Assembly (NCBI RefSeq): GCF_009741375.1
Contig: NZ_WOWP01000061.1
Span: 62,001 to 126,000 of the forward strand
DNA from: Flavobacterium rakeshii
GTDB lineage: Bacteria > Bacteroidota > Bacteroidia > Flavobacteriales > Flavobacteriaceae
Reading direction: 5' to 3'
DNA length: 64,000 nucleotides
Below the pieces are notes generated by a model. It was given only the letters and a program-made list of their open reading frames with translations, did no database searches and had not been told where the DNA came from. Below are positions 33,657 through 42,235 of the stretch, in pieces; position 1 is the first letter of the stretch; every line of letters begins with the position of its first letter. The position numbers and the translations under genes are program-made.

Positions 33657-33694
33657 ATAATGACAGTGCAGGGTTTTTTCTGCATTGTCATTAT
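33657..33694. other. Long perfect hairpin after the small unknown gene
   Basis: A fifteen-base stem, ATAATGACAGTGCAG / CTGCATTGTCATTAT, with one G-T pair and a GGTTTTTT loop. There is no T run behind it on the plus strand; an A run precedes it, so only a minus-strand transcript would see a classic terminator. Possibly an mRNA 3' end stabiliser. Confidence 0.6.
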
Positions 33695-33795
33695 GAGATT
33701 TGATTACTCATCATTGAAAGTATTTTATAAGAATATTTTATTACTGTATATAGGGTTGTAATGAATATTGATAATTCAATCAATATGAAATAAAT

Positions 33796-34467
33796 ATGAG
33801 AAATAATATATGGCATCATATATCAACATCATTTGTTATACAATATCTAATATTTGGTATTGTATTGATTTTCATATTCTACCGAAGGAGTGCTAAGATA
33901 AAATATACTAATGAATATACTGCTGTTAAACCTTTTGTTTGGCTTATGTTTATAGGTGGTGTTTATGAGTTAGTCTTCACAACAATACTATTTGTACAAA
34001 CAGCTTTTTGGCATAGCTTATATGGTTTGTTAGAGTTTTTGGTTTTTAATTATTTGTTATATAGGATTTTGGGTAAATATACGAGGATGTATGTTGCCTT
34101 TACCATACTTTTTCTCTTCTTTTATATTTCTTCTTTATTTTACTGGAGTATTGATAACCATAATCAAATGGAAGGTTACTATGCAGCCTTGGAAACTGTA
34201 TTTGTTATGATATGGGCAGTTTTGTGGTTTAAGGATCTGTTTAAAGGTGATGAATTGATTTCATTGTGGAAAATACCAGCTTTTTATTTTGTAATAGGTA
34301 TTATACTTTATTTATGTGGGGGAGTTGTTCCTTCTTTAGTGACTCCATATCTTTTTAAAGTTACAGGGCTATGGACTAAGTACTGGTTGGTTTTCCTTTT
34401 TTTAGGGACGATTATGCGTGTTATGATGATAATAGGACTACTAAAAGCAACTGTGAAAAAGCCGTAA
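33796..34467 (+). CDS. Multi-span inner-membrane protein of unknown function
   Basis: A 223-residue, strongly hydrophobic protein with about seven predicted spans (YLIFGIVLIFIFY, FVWLMFIGGVYELVF, MYVAFTILFLFFYIS, FYFVIGIILYLCGG, LVFLFLGTIMRVMMIIGLL). No catalytic motif is visible. Its size, spacing (93 bases) and orientation before a histidine kinase with only one span and no sensor domain suggest it could be the sensing partner, but the kinase has its own promoter-like sequence, so this is a guess. Confidence 0.6.
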   Translation: MRNNIWHHISTSFVIQYLIFGIVLIFIFYRRSAKIKYTNEYTAVKPFVWLMFIGGVYELVFTTILFVQTAFWHSLYGLLEFLVFNYLLYRILGKYTRMYVAFTILFLFFYISSLFYWSIDNHNQMEGYYAALETVFVMIWAVLWFKDLFKGDELISLWKIPAFYFVIGIILYLCGGVVPSLVTPYLFKVTGLWTKYWLVFLFLGTIMRVMMIIGLLKATVKKP

Positions 34468-34473
34468 TTAAAA

Positions 34474-34507
34474 TTGTGTTAAAACCCCGATATTTATTGT
34501 ATTTTTG
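34474..34507 (+). promoter_or_regulatory. Promoter of the histidine kinase/response regulator operon
   Basis: TTG at 34474-34476, a 23-base spacer and TATTTTTG at 34500-34507; the gene begins 53 bases later. Confidence 0.6.
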
Positions 34508-34560
34508 ATGTATAGAAGCAAAATCCACCATTTTGCTGATTTTTTAGAATACACAACACG

Positions 34561-35328
34561 ATGGGACAGGGGGAAGAAGTAGTATCATTATTTTATATAG
34601 GTACAGCTATAATGCTGTTTTTAGCGTTTGGATTAATGTTTATAGTAGTTACTTACCAAAGACATTTTTTCAGGATGAAACGCAAAGAAGCCGAAAATAT
34701 GCTCAGGGTTAGCCTGGAGAGCGAGAAAAACGAACGCGCCCGTATTGCTGCCGATTTGCATGACGGAGTTTCGGGGGACTTAAGTGCTATTAAAAACTAC
34801 CTTAGTGTTTTAGCTAAAAAAGAATCAGAAAACAAAACCATTTTTGATGAGATTAAAGAAGGGGTAGATGCTGCCCTGCAAAATACACGTGCCGTATCAC
34901 ATAATCTTATGCCGCCTTTATTGGATACTGAAGGCTTGGTGCCGGCACTTAAAAATCATTTGAATAATGTAGGGCCTAAAGCTCAAATAGAGTTTGAGGT
35001 TATCCCAAACGGAGTTGACCAGCTTCCGCCTCTTGTAGCATACCAGCTTTTTAGGGTACTGCAGGAACTTACCACTAACATGATTAAGTATGGCAATGTT
35101 AGTAAGAGTGAAATTAATCTGTTACAGGAAAAACATAGCCTTAAAATCGAAATAAGCGATAACGGTATTCCGTTTAACTTTAAAGAGAATTTAGCTAAGC
35201 CAAACGCAAGCGGACTTAAAAATATTACCTCAAGGCTACACGCCATAGGTGGTACTATAATCCAAAATGAAGAAAAACCAAAAGGAAACCAATTTACCAT
35301 AACCATAAAAAACATAAACCATGCTTAA
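34561..35328 (+). CDS. Sensor histidine kinase, NarX/DesK-like (HisKA_3), minimal sensor
   Basis: A 255-residue kinase with a single N-terminal membrane span (GTAIMLFLAFGLMFIVV, residues 14-30). The phospho-acceptor is His67 in ERARIAADLHDGVSGDL. The ATPase domain has an N box in LQELTTNMIKYG and a G1 box in ISDNGIPFNF. No extracellular sensor domain is present. It overlaps its response regulator by 8 bases, so the two form a two-component system. Confidence 0.9.
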   Translation: MGQGEEVVSLFYIGTAIMLFLAFGLMFIVVTYQRHFFRMKRKEAENMLRVSLESEKNERARIAADLHDGVSGDLSAIKNYLSVLAKKESENKTIFDEIKEGVDAALQNTRAVSHNLMPPLLDTEGLVPALKNHLNNVGPKAQIEFEVIPNGVDQLPPLVAYQLFRVLQELTTNMIKYGNVSKSEINLLQEKHSLKIEISDNGIPFNFKENLAKPNASGLKNITSRLHAIGGTIIQNEEKPKGNQFTITIKNINHA

Positions 35329-35983
35329 AGTAGCCCTGGTAGACGATCATAAGCTTTTTAGGAAAAGCCTCGCTGCCCTTATAGGTACTTTTGAAGGTGT
35401 TGAGGTAGTTTATGAGAGCGACAGCGGTAAGGACTTCTTATCACACCTTAAAGAGAATAAAAATGTAGATATAGCCCTCCTGGATATCCAGATGCCCGAA
35501 ATGGATGGCTATACACTTTGCGGTAAAGTACTAAAGGTACATGACAGTATAAAAGTACTTATGATTTCTCAGCTTTCCAGTAAAGAAACCATAAGACATG
35601 TAATGCAAAGCGGTGCTCATGGCTTTGTAACTAAAAACTCTGAACCCGAACAATTAGAACTGGCTATTCGTAATCTGGATACCAGTGGTTTTTATTTGGG
35701 TCCTGAGCTAGGTTCGGTATTAAAAGACCTTATGTTGTATCAGCAGGGAGGGAACGAATTTCAGCCCGATAAAGATTTTTTAAGTGAGCGTGAGAAGGAG
35801 GTTATTCAGCTTATCTGTAAAGGGAAAAGTTCTGCCGAAATAGCCGAAGAGCTTTTTATTCACCAGCGTACTGTTGAAACCCATAGGCAACGTATGATAA
35901 CCAAAGTGGGTGCTAAAAACTTTATTGGTGTTATTGTATTCGCCTTAAAGCACAACCTGCTTGATGTAGAAGATTTAAGTTAG
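35321..35983 (+). CDS. Response regulator, NarL/LuxR family
   Basis: A 220-residue regulator with an N-terminal receiver (acidic pair Asp8-Asp9, phospho-acceptor Asp55 in LLDIQMPEMDG, Lys in GFVTKN) and a C-terminal LuxR helix-turn-helix (LSEREKEVIQLICKGKSSAE then IAEELFIHQRTVETHRQR). It is the partner of the overlapping kinase. Target genes cannot be told. Confidence 0.92.
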   Translation: MLKVALVDDHKLFRKSLAALIGTFEGVEVVYESDSGKDFLSHLKENKNVDIALLDIQMPEMDGYTLCGKVLKVHDSIKVLMISQLSSKETIRHVMQSGAHGFVTKNSEPEQLELAIRNLDTSGFYLGPELGSVLKDLMLYQQGGNEFQPDKDFLSEREKEVIQLICKGKSSAEIAEELFIHQRTVETHRQRMITKVGAKNFIGVIVFALKHNLLDVEDLS

Positions 35984-36063
35984 TCTTTAGTAATTAAATA
36001 ACAATTGTTTATGGTGTGTTTTTGTAAAGTTGTGACTAACTTTATAAGAATTATTCTTACACC

Positions 36064-37485
36064 ATGAAAATTCTCGTTACAGGTACTACAGGTTATATCG
36101 GAAAAAGACTGATTCCGTTTCTGCTGGAAGCGGGGCATGAACTGGTATGCTGTGTGAGAGATTTAAACAGGGTACCAGAGGAATTTAAAGATCTTGAATC
36201 ACTAACCTTTATAGAGATTGATTTTTTGGTGTATTCCTCGGCTATACAAATCCCTAAAGATATTGATGCTGCCTATTATTTAATGCACTCTATGTCGGCT
36301 TCCGCCGATTTTGAAAAGCAGGAACTCGCATGTGCCTATAATTTTATCGATTATGTAAAGAGTACGTCGCTACAGCAGGTTATTTACCTAAGCGGTATTG
36401 TGAATGAGGAGGTGCTTTCCAAACATTTACGTTCCAGGAAACAGGTAGAACAAGTGCTTAGTACCGGTACTTATGCGCTTACTGCTTTCAGGGCGGGTAT
36501 AATAGTAGGCAGTGGCAGTGCATCCTTCGAAATTATAAGAGACCTGGTAGAGAAGCTTCCGGTTATGGTTACCCCAAAGTGGCTTAATACAAAAACACAG
36601 CCTATTGCCATAAGGGATGTACTGAGTTACCTCTCTAAAGCAGCAGGGAACAAACAACTCTACAATAACAACTACGATATATATGGCCCCGAAGTACTTA
36701 CCTATAAAAAAATGTTACTCATTTTTGCCGAAGTAAGGGGGCTTAAACGATACATACTCACACTGCCGGTAATGACGCCTAAACTGTCGTCTTACTGGTT
36801 GTATTTTGTAACCTCTACCACATTTAAGTTGGCAGCTTCACTGGTAGATAGTATGAAGATTGCTATTGTGGGACGTCCAAATAACCTTAGCGAAATACTA
36901 AATGTACACCCTATAACATACAGGGAGTCGGTTGAAAAGGCTTTCCAGAAAATAGAGGAAGATGCCATACTCTCCAGTTGGAAGGATTCTATAGTTAGCG
37001 GACGTTTTAGCGAGAAGATATCTAAATATATTACCATTCCTAAATACGGCTGTTTTAAGGATATAAAATTCAGGAAAGTGACTAATGAGGAAGAAGTGCT
37101 TAACCGTATATGGGCTTTGGGAGGGCAAACGGGGTGGTACTACGGGGATTTTTTATGGAAAGCAAGAGGTTTTCTTGATAAGATGTTTGGTGGTATAGGG
37201 TTACGAAGGGGGCGTACTCATGTTTCTAAACTACAACCGGGTGATGCGCTCGACTTTTGGCGCGTGTTATTTGCTGATAAAAAAGAGAAGCGTTTACTAC
37301 TTTATGCCGAAATGAAACTCCCCGGTGAGGCTTGGCTGGAATTCAGGATAGAGAAGGGCAAGTTGTGGCAAAGAGCCGTTTTTAGACCTAAAGGCTTGTG
37401 GGGTAGGTTGTATTGGTATTCGGTACTGCCGTTTCATTACTTTATTTTTAACGGTATGATAGATAGTTTGGCAGGTAAGGAGTGA
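36064..37485 (+). CDS. NAD(P)-binding SDR-like protein with C-terminal DUF2867
   Basis: A 473-residue two-part protein. Residues 1-300 are an atypical extended SDR (KILVTGTTGYIGKRLIPF Rossmann loop, then AAYYLMHSMSAS and VIYLSGIV); residues about 320-473 fit DUF2867 (RIWALGGQTGWYYGDFLW, GDALDFWRVL, WLEFRIE, RPKGLWGRLYWY). This fusion is widespread in bacteria and of unclear role. An upstream TAACTTTA is one base from the -7 consensus. Confidence 0.82.
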   Translation: MKILVTGTTGYIGKRLIPFLLEAGHELVCCVRDLNRVPEEFKDLESLTFIEIDFLVYSSAIQIPKDIDAAYYLMHSMSASADFEKQELACAYNFIDYVKSTSLQQVIYLSGIVNEEVLSKHLRSRKQVEQVLSTGTYALTAFRAGIIVGSGSASFEIIRDLVEKLPVMVTPKWLNTKTQPIAIRDVLSYLSKAAGNKQLYNNNYDIYGPEVLTYKKMLLIFAEVRGLKRYILTLPVMTPKLSSYWLYFVTSTTFKLAASLVDSMKIAIVGRPNNLSEILNVHPITYRESVEKAFQKIEEDAILSSWKDSIVSGRFSEKISKYITIPKYGCFKDIKFRKVTNEEEVLNRIWALGGQTGWYYGDFLWKARGFLDKMFGGIGLRRGRTHVSKLQPGDALDFWRVLFADKKEKRLLLYAEMKLPGEAWLEFRIEKGKLWQRAVFRPKGLWGRLYWYSVLPFHYFIFNGMIDSLAGKE

Positions 37486-37563
37486 TAAAGATTTTTTATC
37501 TTTAGTAAAGTTTGATTACTAATTCTTGTAACTTTACACCCCTTTTTAATATTTGATTAAGCC

Positions 37564-39540
37564 TTGATTTCACCAAGTACCATAGATACTGTTTTTGAGA
37601 CTGCCCGCGTTGAGGAGGTTATAGGCGATTTTATAAACCTTAAGCGTGCCGGTAGTAACTTTAAAGGGCTTAGTCCGTTTAGTAACGAGAAGTCACCGTC
37701 GTTTATGGTGTCTCCTGTAAAACAGATATGGAAGGACTTCAGTTCGGGTAAAGGCGGTAATGTTGTTGCTTTCCTTATGGAACACGAACATTTCTCGTAC
37801 CCCGAGGCTATTCGCTACCTGGCGAAAAGATACAATATTGAAATTGAGGAAACAGAACAGACAGATGAGCAGAAGGCAGTAGCCAATGAAAGGGAGAGCA
37901 TGTATCTGGTTTCCGAATTTGCACAAAAATATTTTCACAGTACACTTTTAAATACCGACGAAGGTCAGGCTATTGGTTATTCTTATTTTAAGGAAAGAGG
38001 ATTTACCGGAGAAACCATCAAGAAGTTTGGTTTGGGGTATTCGCCGGAAGAGTGGGATGCTTTTAGCAAAGAGGCGCTGGGAAAAGGTTATAAACTGGAA
38101 TTTCTTGAAAAAACAGGATTAACCATAGTGCGCGAGGATGGCAGAAATGCCGATAGGTTCCGCGGGCGTGTTATGTTTCCTATACAAAGTATGTCGGGGC
38201 GTGTTTTAGGATTCGGCGGACGTATTTTGGGTAATGATAAAAAGGTAGCTAAATACCTTAACTCTCCCGAGAGTGATATTTACCACAAGAGTAAAGTGCT
38301 GTATGGTATTTATCATGCCAAGCAGGCTATAGCCAAATTGGATAACTGTTTCCTGGTTGAAGGGTATACCGATGTAATACAGTTGCATCAGGCAGGGGTG
38401 GAGAACGTTGTGGCGTCTTCCGGTACGGCTTTAACGCCCGATCAGATTCGTCTTGTAAACAGGCTTACTAAAAACATTACGGTACTTTTTGATGGAGATG
38501 CGGCAGGACTTCGTGCATCGCTTAGGGGTATTGATCTTATCCTGGAGGAAGGTATGAATGTAAAGGTTTGTACATTCCCTGACGGGGAAGATCCTGATAG
38601 TTTTGCCAAAAAATCATCATACGATGAGCTTATTGCTTATTTGCAGGATAATGCGAAAGACTTTATACAGTTTAAGGCTTCCCTGCTTATGGATGAGGCT
38701 AAAAACGATCCTGTAAAAAAGGCCGGACTTATAAGGGATATTGTAAACAGTATCTCTAAAATACCCGATAGGATTCAGCAGGAGGTGTATATACAGGAGT
38801 GTGCCCGTATCATGGATATATCTGAGCAGGTGCTTATCAGTACACTGGCGCAGCTGGTACAAAAGGATATAGCCGATGCCGGTAAGAAAATGAAGGAGGA
38901 GCAAAAGGCTAAAGCCTTACAGCCTGTAGTAGAGGAGATGCCAACAGAGCAGAAAATTAAGCCGGATGATTTAAGCGGCATTGAATATGAAATTGTAAAG
39001 GCGTTACAGTTATATGGCGATAAAGACTGTGAGTTTAAAAACGTATTTACCAAGTATAACGAATTTGGGGATGAGGTAAACTTTACCGAAACCCAAGCCT
39101 GTAAAGTGTATGAGTGGGTTTATCTTAATCTGCAGGAGGATGAGGTAGAATTTACTCATCCTACGTTTAGTTCCCTTTATAAAGAGCTTATAGATATTTA
39201 TCTTAATAAAGAAATCAAGCAGGAAAACTTTGTTAACCATCTTCCGTCTGAATTGCAAAATGTGGTGTCTGATATTTATATGGATGATGACAGGTATTTG
39301 CTTAGTGAATGGGAAGACAAGCAGCAAATTCCGGTAAAGCTTAAACACATGACTGTGGAGGAACACGTAACCCAAATCATTTTTGATTTGAGGTCACGCC
39401 TTATTACAAAACTTATACACGAGCTTATAGCACAAATTACCCCCGATGGTGATAACAGGGATGCCATGCAGGATATTATGGATTATACCGAGCTTAATAA
39501 AAACGTACTTAAACGTATAGAGCGCATACGTACCACATAG
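37564..39540 (+). CDS. dnaG: DNA primase DnaG with degenerate zinc-binding domain
   Basis: A 658-residue primase starting at TTG (MISPSTIDTVFETARVEEVI). The TOPRIM core is intact: CFLVEGYTDVIQL, ASSGTALTPDQIRL and TVLFDGDAAGLRAS give the acidic cluster, and GFGGRILG and KYLNSPES are conserved core motifs. In the N-terminal zinc domain the fold-defining residues remain (SPFSNEKSPSF, DFSSGKGGNVVAF), but all four metal ligands are replaced: Ser37, Ser40, Asp58 and Ser61 stand where CxxH and CxxC are usual. The C-terminal helicase-binding part follows. Essential for lagging-strand priming. Confidence 0.93.
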   Translation: MISPSTIDTVFETARVEEVIGDFINLKRAGSNFKGLSPFSNEKSPSFMVSPVKQIWKDFSSGKGGNVVAFLMEHEHFSYPEAIRYLAKRYNIEIEETEQTDEQKAVANERESMYLVSEFAQKYFHSTLLNTDEGQAIGYSYFKERGFTGETIKKFGLGYSPEEWDAFSKEALGKGYKLEFLEKTGLTIVREDGRNADRFRGRVMFPIQSMSGRVLGFGGRILGNDKKVAKYLNSPESDIYHKSKVLYGIYHAKQAIAKLDNCFLVEGYTDVIQLHQAGVENVVASSGTALTPDQIRLVNRLTKNITVLFDGDAAGLRASLRGIDLILEEGMNVKVCTFPDGEDPDSFAKKSSYDELIAYLQDNAKDFIQFKASLLMDEAKNDPVKKAGLIRDIVNSISKIPDRIQQEVYIQECARIMDISEQVLISTLAQLVQKDIADAGKKMKEEQKAKALQPVVEEMPTEQKIKPDDLSGIEYEIVKALQLYGDKDCEFKNVFTKYNEFGDEVNFTETQACKVYEWVYLNLQEDEVEFTHPTFSSLYKELIDIYLNKEIKQENFVNHLPSELQNVVSDIYMDDDRYLLSEWEDKQQIPVKLKHMTVEEHVTQIIFDLRSRLITKLIHELIAQITPDGDNRDAMQDIMDYTELNKNVLKRIERIRTT

Positions 39541-39651
39541 GCAATACACTTTCACGATGCATTTATGATGGTATAAAGCATCTCAAAAAAATCCGATAAT
39601 ATAAAAGGTGATTGGTTTGGTAGAGTTGTGTTCCCGGAATGAATGTTAGGG

Positions 39652-40281
39652 TTAAACTATTTCCAGCGTTTTAGCTTTGTTAACTAAGTCTACTAGGTTA
39701 GTAACATGCAGTTTGGTAAGTAACCTTAATTTATAGGTACTTATAGTTTTCTCGTTAAGGTCAAGCAGTTTTGCAATTTCCTTATTCTTTTTACCCTCGC
39801 TTAAGTAGCGTAATACTTCAATTTCTCGTGAAGAAAGTTTCCTGTACAGCCTTTCAGATTTTTTACCCTTATTCAGCAGTGCAAGGTTCTTTTTAACAAG
39901 ATCGCTAAACACTACTTCGCCCTGCATTACTTTTTTAATGGCGTTTTCAAGGTCTTCCATTTTTGCATTTTTATGCACATAAGCCGATACTCCGGCCTTT
40001 AAGGCATTTGGGGCATATATCTGTTCGGCAAGATTGGTAAAAATCACAATCTTGGTGTCGGGATAGTCCTTAACAAGAGATTTAACAGAGCTTATACTCG
40101 TTAAGCCGTCTAACTCCAGGTCAATAATGGCGGCATCAACAGTCTTCTTTTTCAGCACGTCCATAAGTCCTTCCAGATTGTTTACCACCCCTGCAAAGCT
40201 GATTTCCGGATTTTCGCTAAAATAGGCCTTCATTCCGTAGTGTACTACAGGATGATTATCCGCTAAGCATAGTTTGATCAT
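39652..40281 (-). CDS. Orphan response regulator, NarL/LuxR family
   Basis: A 209-residue receiver plus LuxR helix-turn-helix (LSSREIEVLRYLSEGKKNKE then IAKLLDLNEKTISTYKLR). Phospho-acceptor Asp54 (IIDLELDG) and the Lys in YVHKNAK are kept; the usual acidic pair is Asp8-Asn9. No kinase is next to it, so its partner is elsewhere. It lies convergent to dnaG and downstream of nadE on the same strand, 86 bases away, with a TAACTTTA just upstream that is one base off the -7 consensus. Confidence 0.9.
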   Translation of the reverse strand: MIKLCLADNHPVVHYGMKAYFSENPEISFAGVVNNLEGLMDVLKKKTVDAAIIDLELDGLTSISSVKSLVKDYPDTKIVIFTNLAEQIYAPNALKAGVSAYVHKNAKMEDLENAIKKVMQGEVVFSDLVKKNLALLNKGKKSERLYRKLSSREIEVLRYLSEGKKNKEIAKLLDLNEKTISTYKLRLLTKLHVTNLVDLVNKAKTLEIV

Positions 40282-40367
40282 AATTGCTATTTTTTGAGTT
40301 AAAACTTACAGTAAAGTTAGCAATTAAAATCTTATTAAAATCTTAAAGTATTGTGAATGAAAGAATT

Positions 40368-41174
40368 TTATTTCAAATTTAATGGTATCTCACACACTGG
40401 TATTGGGTTCATTTTGTGCTGGTTAATAGCGTTTAGTCTTAAATAAATGTTAAAAACCTCTTTTTGCCTGCCGGTAAAGTCGTCGTGCTTTTTCCCTTTT
40501 TCAGCTTCGAGCATTGCCCATTCCAATTCGTCATAACTTGCTCCTAATTGGTCCTCATCACTACGATCATCGCCAAACAATCCGTCGGTAGGTTTTGCGG
40601 CAATAATACTCTCCGGAACTTTAAGGAATTTAGCAAGCTCACGTACTTCCGATTTCATTAAATCGGCAATAGGGCTAAGGTCTACACCGCCATCACCATA
40701 TTTGGTAAAGAAACCAACCCCAAAATCTTCCACCTTATTACCTGTTCCTGCTACAAGGGCGCTGTTTATACCTGCAAAGTAGTACAGGGTGGTCATTCGT
40801 AGTCGTGCTCTTGTGTTAGCAAGGGTTAAGTCCTGCAGGTATTGGTTTTCGGTTTCGGGAACCTGTTTTCTAAAAGTTTCAAAAACAGGAGTAAGATCAG
40901 CTTCTACTGTAGATACGTTATCAAACCTTTCCATAAGCTGCTTTATGTGTTCCCTGCCGCGGCTAACCTGATTTTCTGCCTGGTGTATAGGCATTTCAAC
41001 ACATAATGTAGGTAAACCGGTTTGAGCACAAAGGCTGGATGTTACTGCCGAATCAATTCCGCCCGATATCCCTACAACAAAACCTTTTACTTTTGCGTTA
41101 GTTGCATAATCACGCAGCCAGTTTACTATATATTCGTTTGCAGTTTCGGTTTTAAATTTTCGGGATGCAGCCAT
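40368..41174 (-). CDS. nadE: NAD+ synthetase (ammonia-dependent)
   Basis: A 268-residue NadE. The P-loop-like PP motif VVGISGGIDSAVTSSL is clear, followed by VEDFGVGFFTKYGDGGVDL and PTDGLFGDDRSDEDQLG, which bind the adenylated intermediate. No amidohydrolase domain is fused, so ammonia is the nitrogen source. I take the ATG at 41172-41174 (MAASRKFKTETANEY); an upstream ATG at 41267 would run back through both the nadE and gldB promoters. Divergent from gldB with overlapping control regions. Confidence 0.92.
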   Translation of the reverse strand: MAASRKFKTETANEYIVNWLRDYATNAKVKGFVVGISGGIDSAVTSSLCAQTGLPTLCVEMPIHQAENQVSRGREHIKQLMERFDNVSTVEADLTPVFETFRKQVPETENQYLQDLTLANTRARLRMTTLYYFAGINSALVAGTGNKVEDFGVGFFTKYGDGGVDLSPIADLMKSEVRELAKFLKVPESIIAAKPTDGLFGDDRSDEDQLGASYDELEWAMLEAEKGKKHDDFTGRQKEVFNIYLRLNAINQHKMNPIPVCEIPLNLK

Positions 41175-41178
41175 TATA

Positions 41179-41208
41179 TTTGGTATTAGGTTTAGTAATG
41201 TATATTTG
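41179..41208 (+). promoter_or_regulatory. Promoter of gldB
   Basis: TTTG at 41179-41182, an 18-base spacer and TATATTTG at 41201-41208. It faces the nadE promoter; the two -7 boxes are 2 bases apart. Confidence 0.7.
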
Positions 41209-41210
41209 CA

Positions 41211-41243
41211 CAAAAATACTCTGTAAAAGTAAATAATTCCAAA
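41211..41243 (-). promoter_or_regulatory. Promoter of nadE
   Basis: On the minus strand TTTG (41243-41240), a 21-base spacer and TATTTTTG (41218-41211). Its transcript would run leftward straight through the gldB promoter. Confidence 0.7.
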
Positions 41244-41272
41244 CAGGAAAACTTTAAATGATAACACAAATT

Positions 41273-42235
41273 ATGAAGAAATATTTTCTGCTTTTAATCT
41301 TTCCGTTAGTATTAATATCGTGTAACGGCAAAAGCGAAATTGAAAAAGAAATTGAAAAAATAGAGGTAGGTGAGGTGAAAATTGTAAGGTTTGACGATGT
41401 GTTTTACAACAGTAAGCCCGAAGATTTGCCTAAACTGAAAGAGGCTTATCCGTACTTTTTCCCTCAAAACTTCCCCGACTCGGTTTGGGTAAATAATATG
41501 AACGATCCTTTTATGCGTCAGCTAAAAGAGGAAACCGATAAGGAATTCACTAAATTCAATACCCTTGAGGCAGATTTAGAGTCGGCATTCAAACATATGA
41601 AATATTATTTTAATGATTTCAGTACGCCCGAGGTGTTTACTATTATATCTGATAATGAAAGCCAAAGAGCAGTATACTCGCCAGAGGTGGTGGCTATACC
41701 TATTAACCTGTACTTAGGTAAGGATAATAAACTGTATGACGGTTTGCCGAGTTATCAGGTGCAGACTTTTGAGCCAAACCAGATAGTGCCCGATGTGATT
41801 TCATCTTTTGCGACAGATTACATTGCTCCTGCTAAAAACAGAACGTTCCTTGCGCTAATAGTATATTTTGGTAAGGAGCTGTATATGAAAGATGTTATTA
41901 TCCCTAATGCTACAGATGCTGCAAAAATGGGGTATACCGATGAGCAGGAGCTTTGGGCAGAGGAAAACGAATCTGAAATTTGGCGTTATTTTATAGAGAA
42001 CAAAGTTTTATTTGATACCGATGCTAAACTGGCAGCACGCTTTGTAAATCCGGCGCCTTTCTCTAAGTTTTATCTTGAGCTGGATAACGAATCTCCGGGC
42101 AGGCTAGGTGTTTGGATGGGATGGCAAATTGTTAGGGCATACATGGAAAACAATAAAGATGTAACTTTGCAGAATCTTTTAAACACGGATGCGAAAACAA
42201 TTTTTGATAACTCTAAATACAAACCCAAAAAATAA
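41273..42235 (+). CDS. gldB: Gliding-motility lipoprotein GldB
   Basis: A 320-residue lipoprotein: signal KKYFLLLIFPLVLISC with the lipidated Cys at about 17. The body carries the GldB pattern (IVRFDDVFYN, AYPYFFPQNFPDSVW, VVAIPINLYLG, FATDYIAPAKNRTFLALIVY, ELWAEENESEIWRYF). GldB is needed for gliding and for T9SS function in F. johnsoniae; the exact step is not known. I take the second ATG (41273), which gives the normal lipoprotein signal; an ATG 15 bases earlier adds only MITQI. TAATG overlap with gldC. Confidence 0.92.
   Translation: MKKYFLLLIFPLVLISCNGKSEIEKEIEKIEVGEVKIVRFDDVFYNSKPEDLPKLKEAYPYFFPQNFPDSVWVNNMNDPFMRQLKEETDKEFTKFNTLEADLESAFKHMKYYFNDFSTPEVFTIISDNESQRAVYSPEVVAIPINLYLGKDNKLYDGLPSYQVQTFEPNQIVPDVISSFATDYIAPAKNRTFLALIVYFGKELYMKDVIIPNATDAAKMGYTDEQELWAEENESEIWRYFIENKVLFDTDAKLAARFVNPAPFSKFYLELDNESPGRLGVWMGWQIVRAYMENNKDVTLQNLLNTDAKTIFDNSKYKPKK

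Noticed and set aside
41175-41267. N-terminal extension of nadE
   Set aside because: The added 31 residues are hydrophobic and unlike NadE, and the region contains two promoters.
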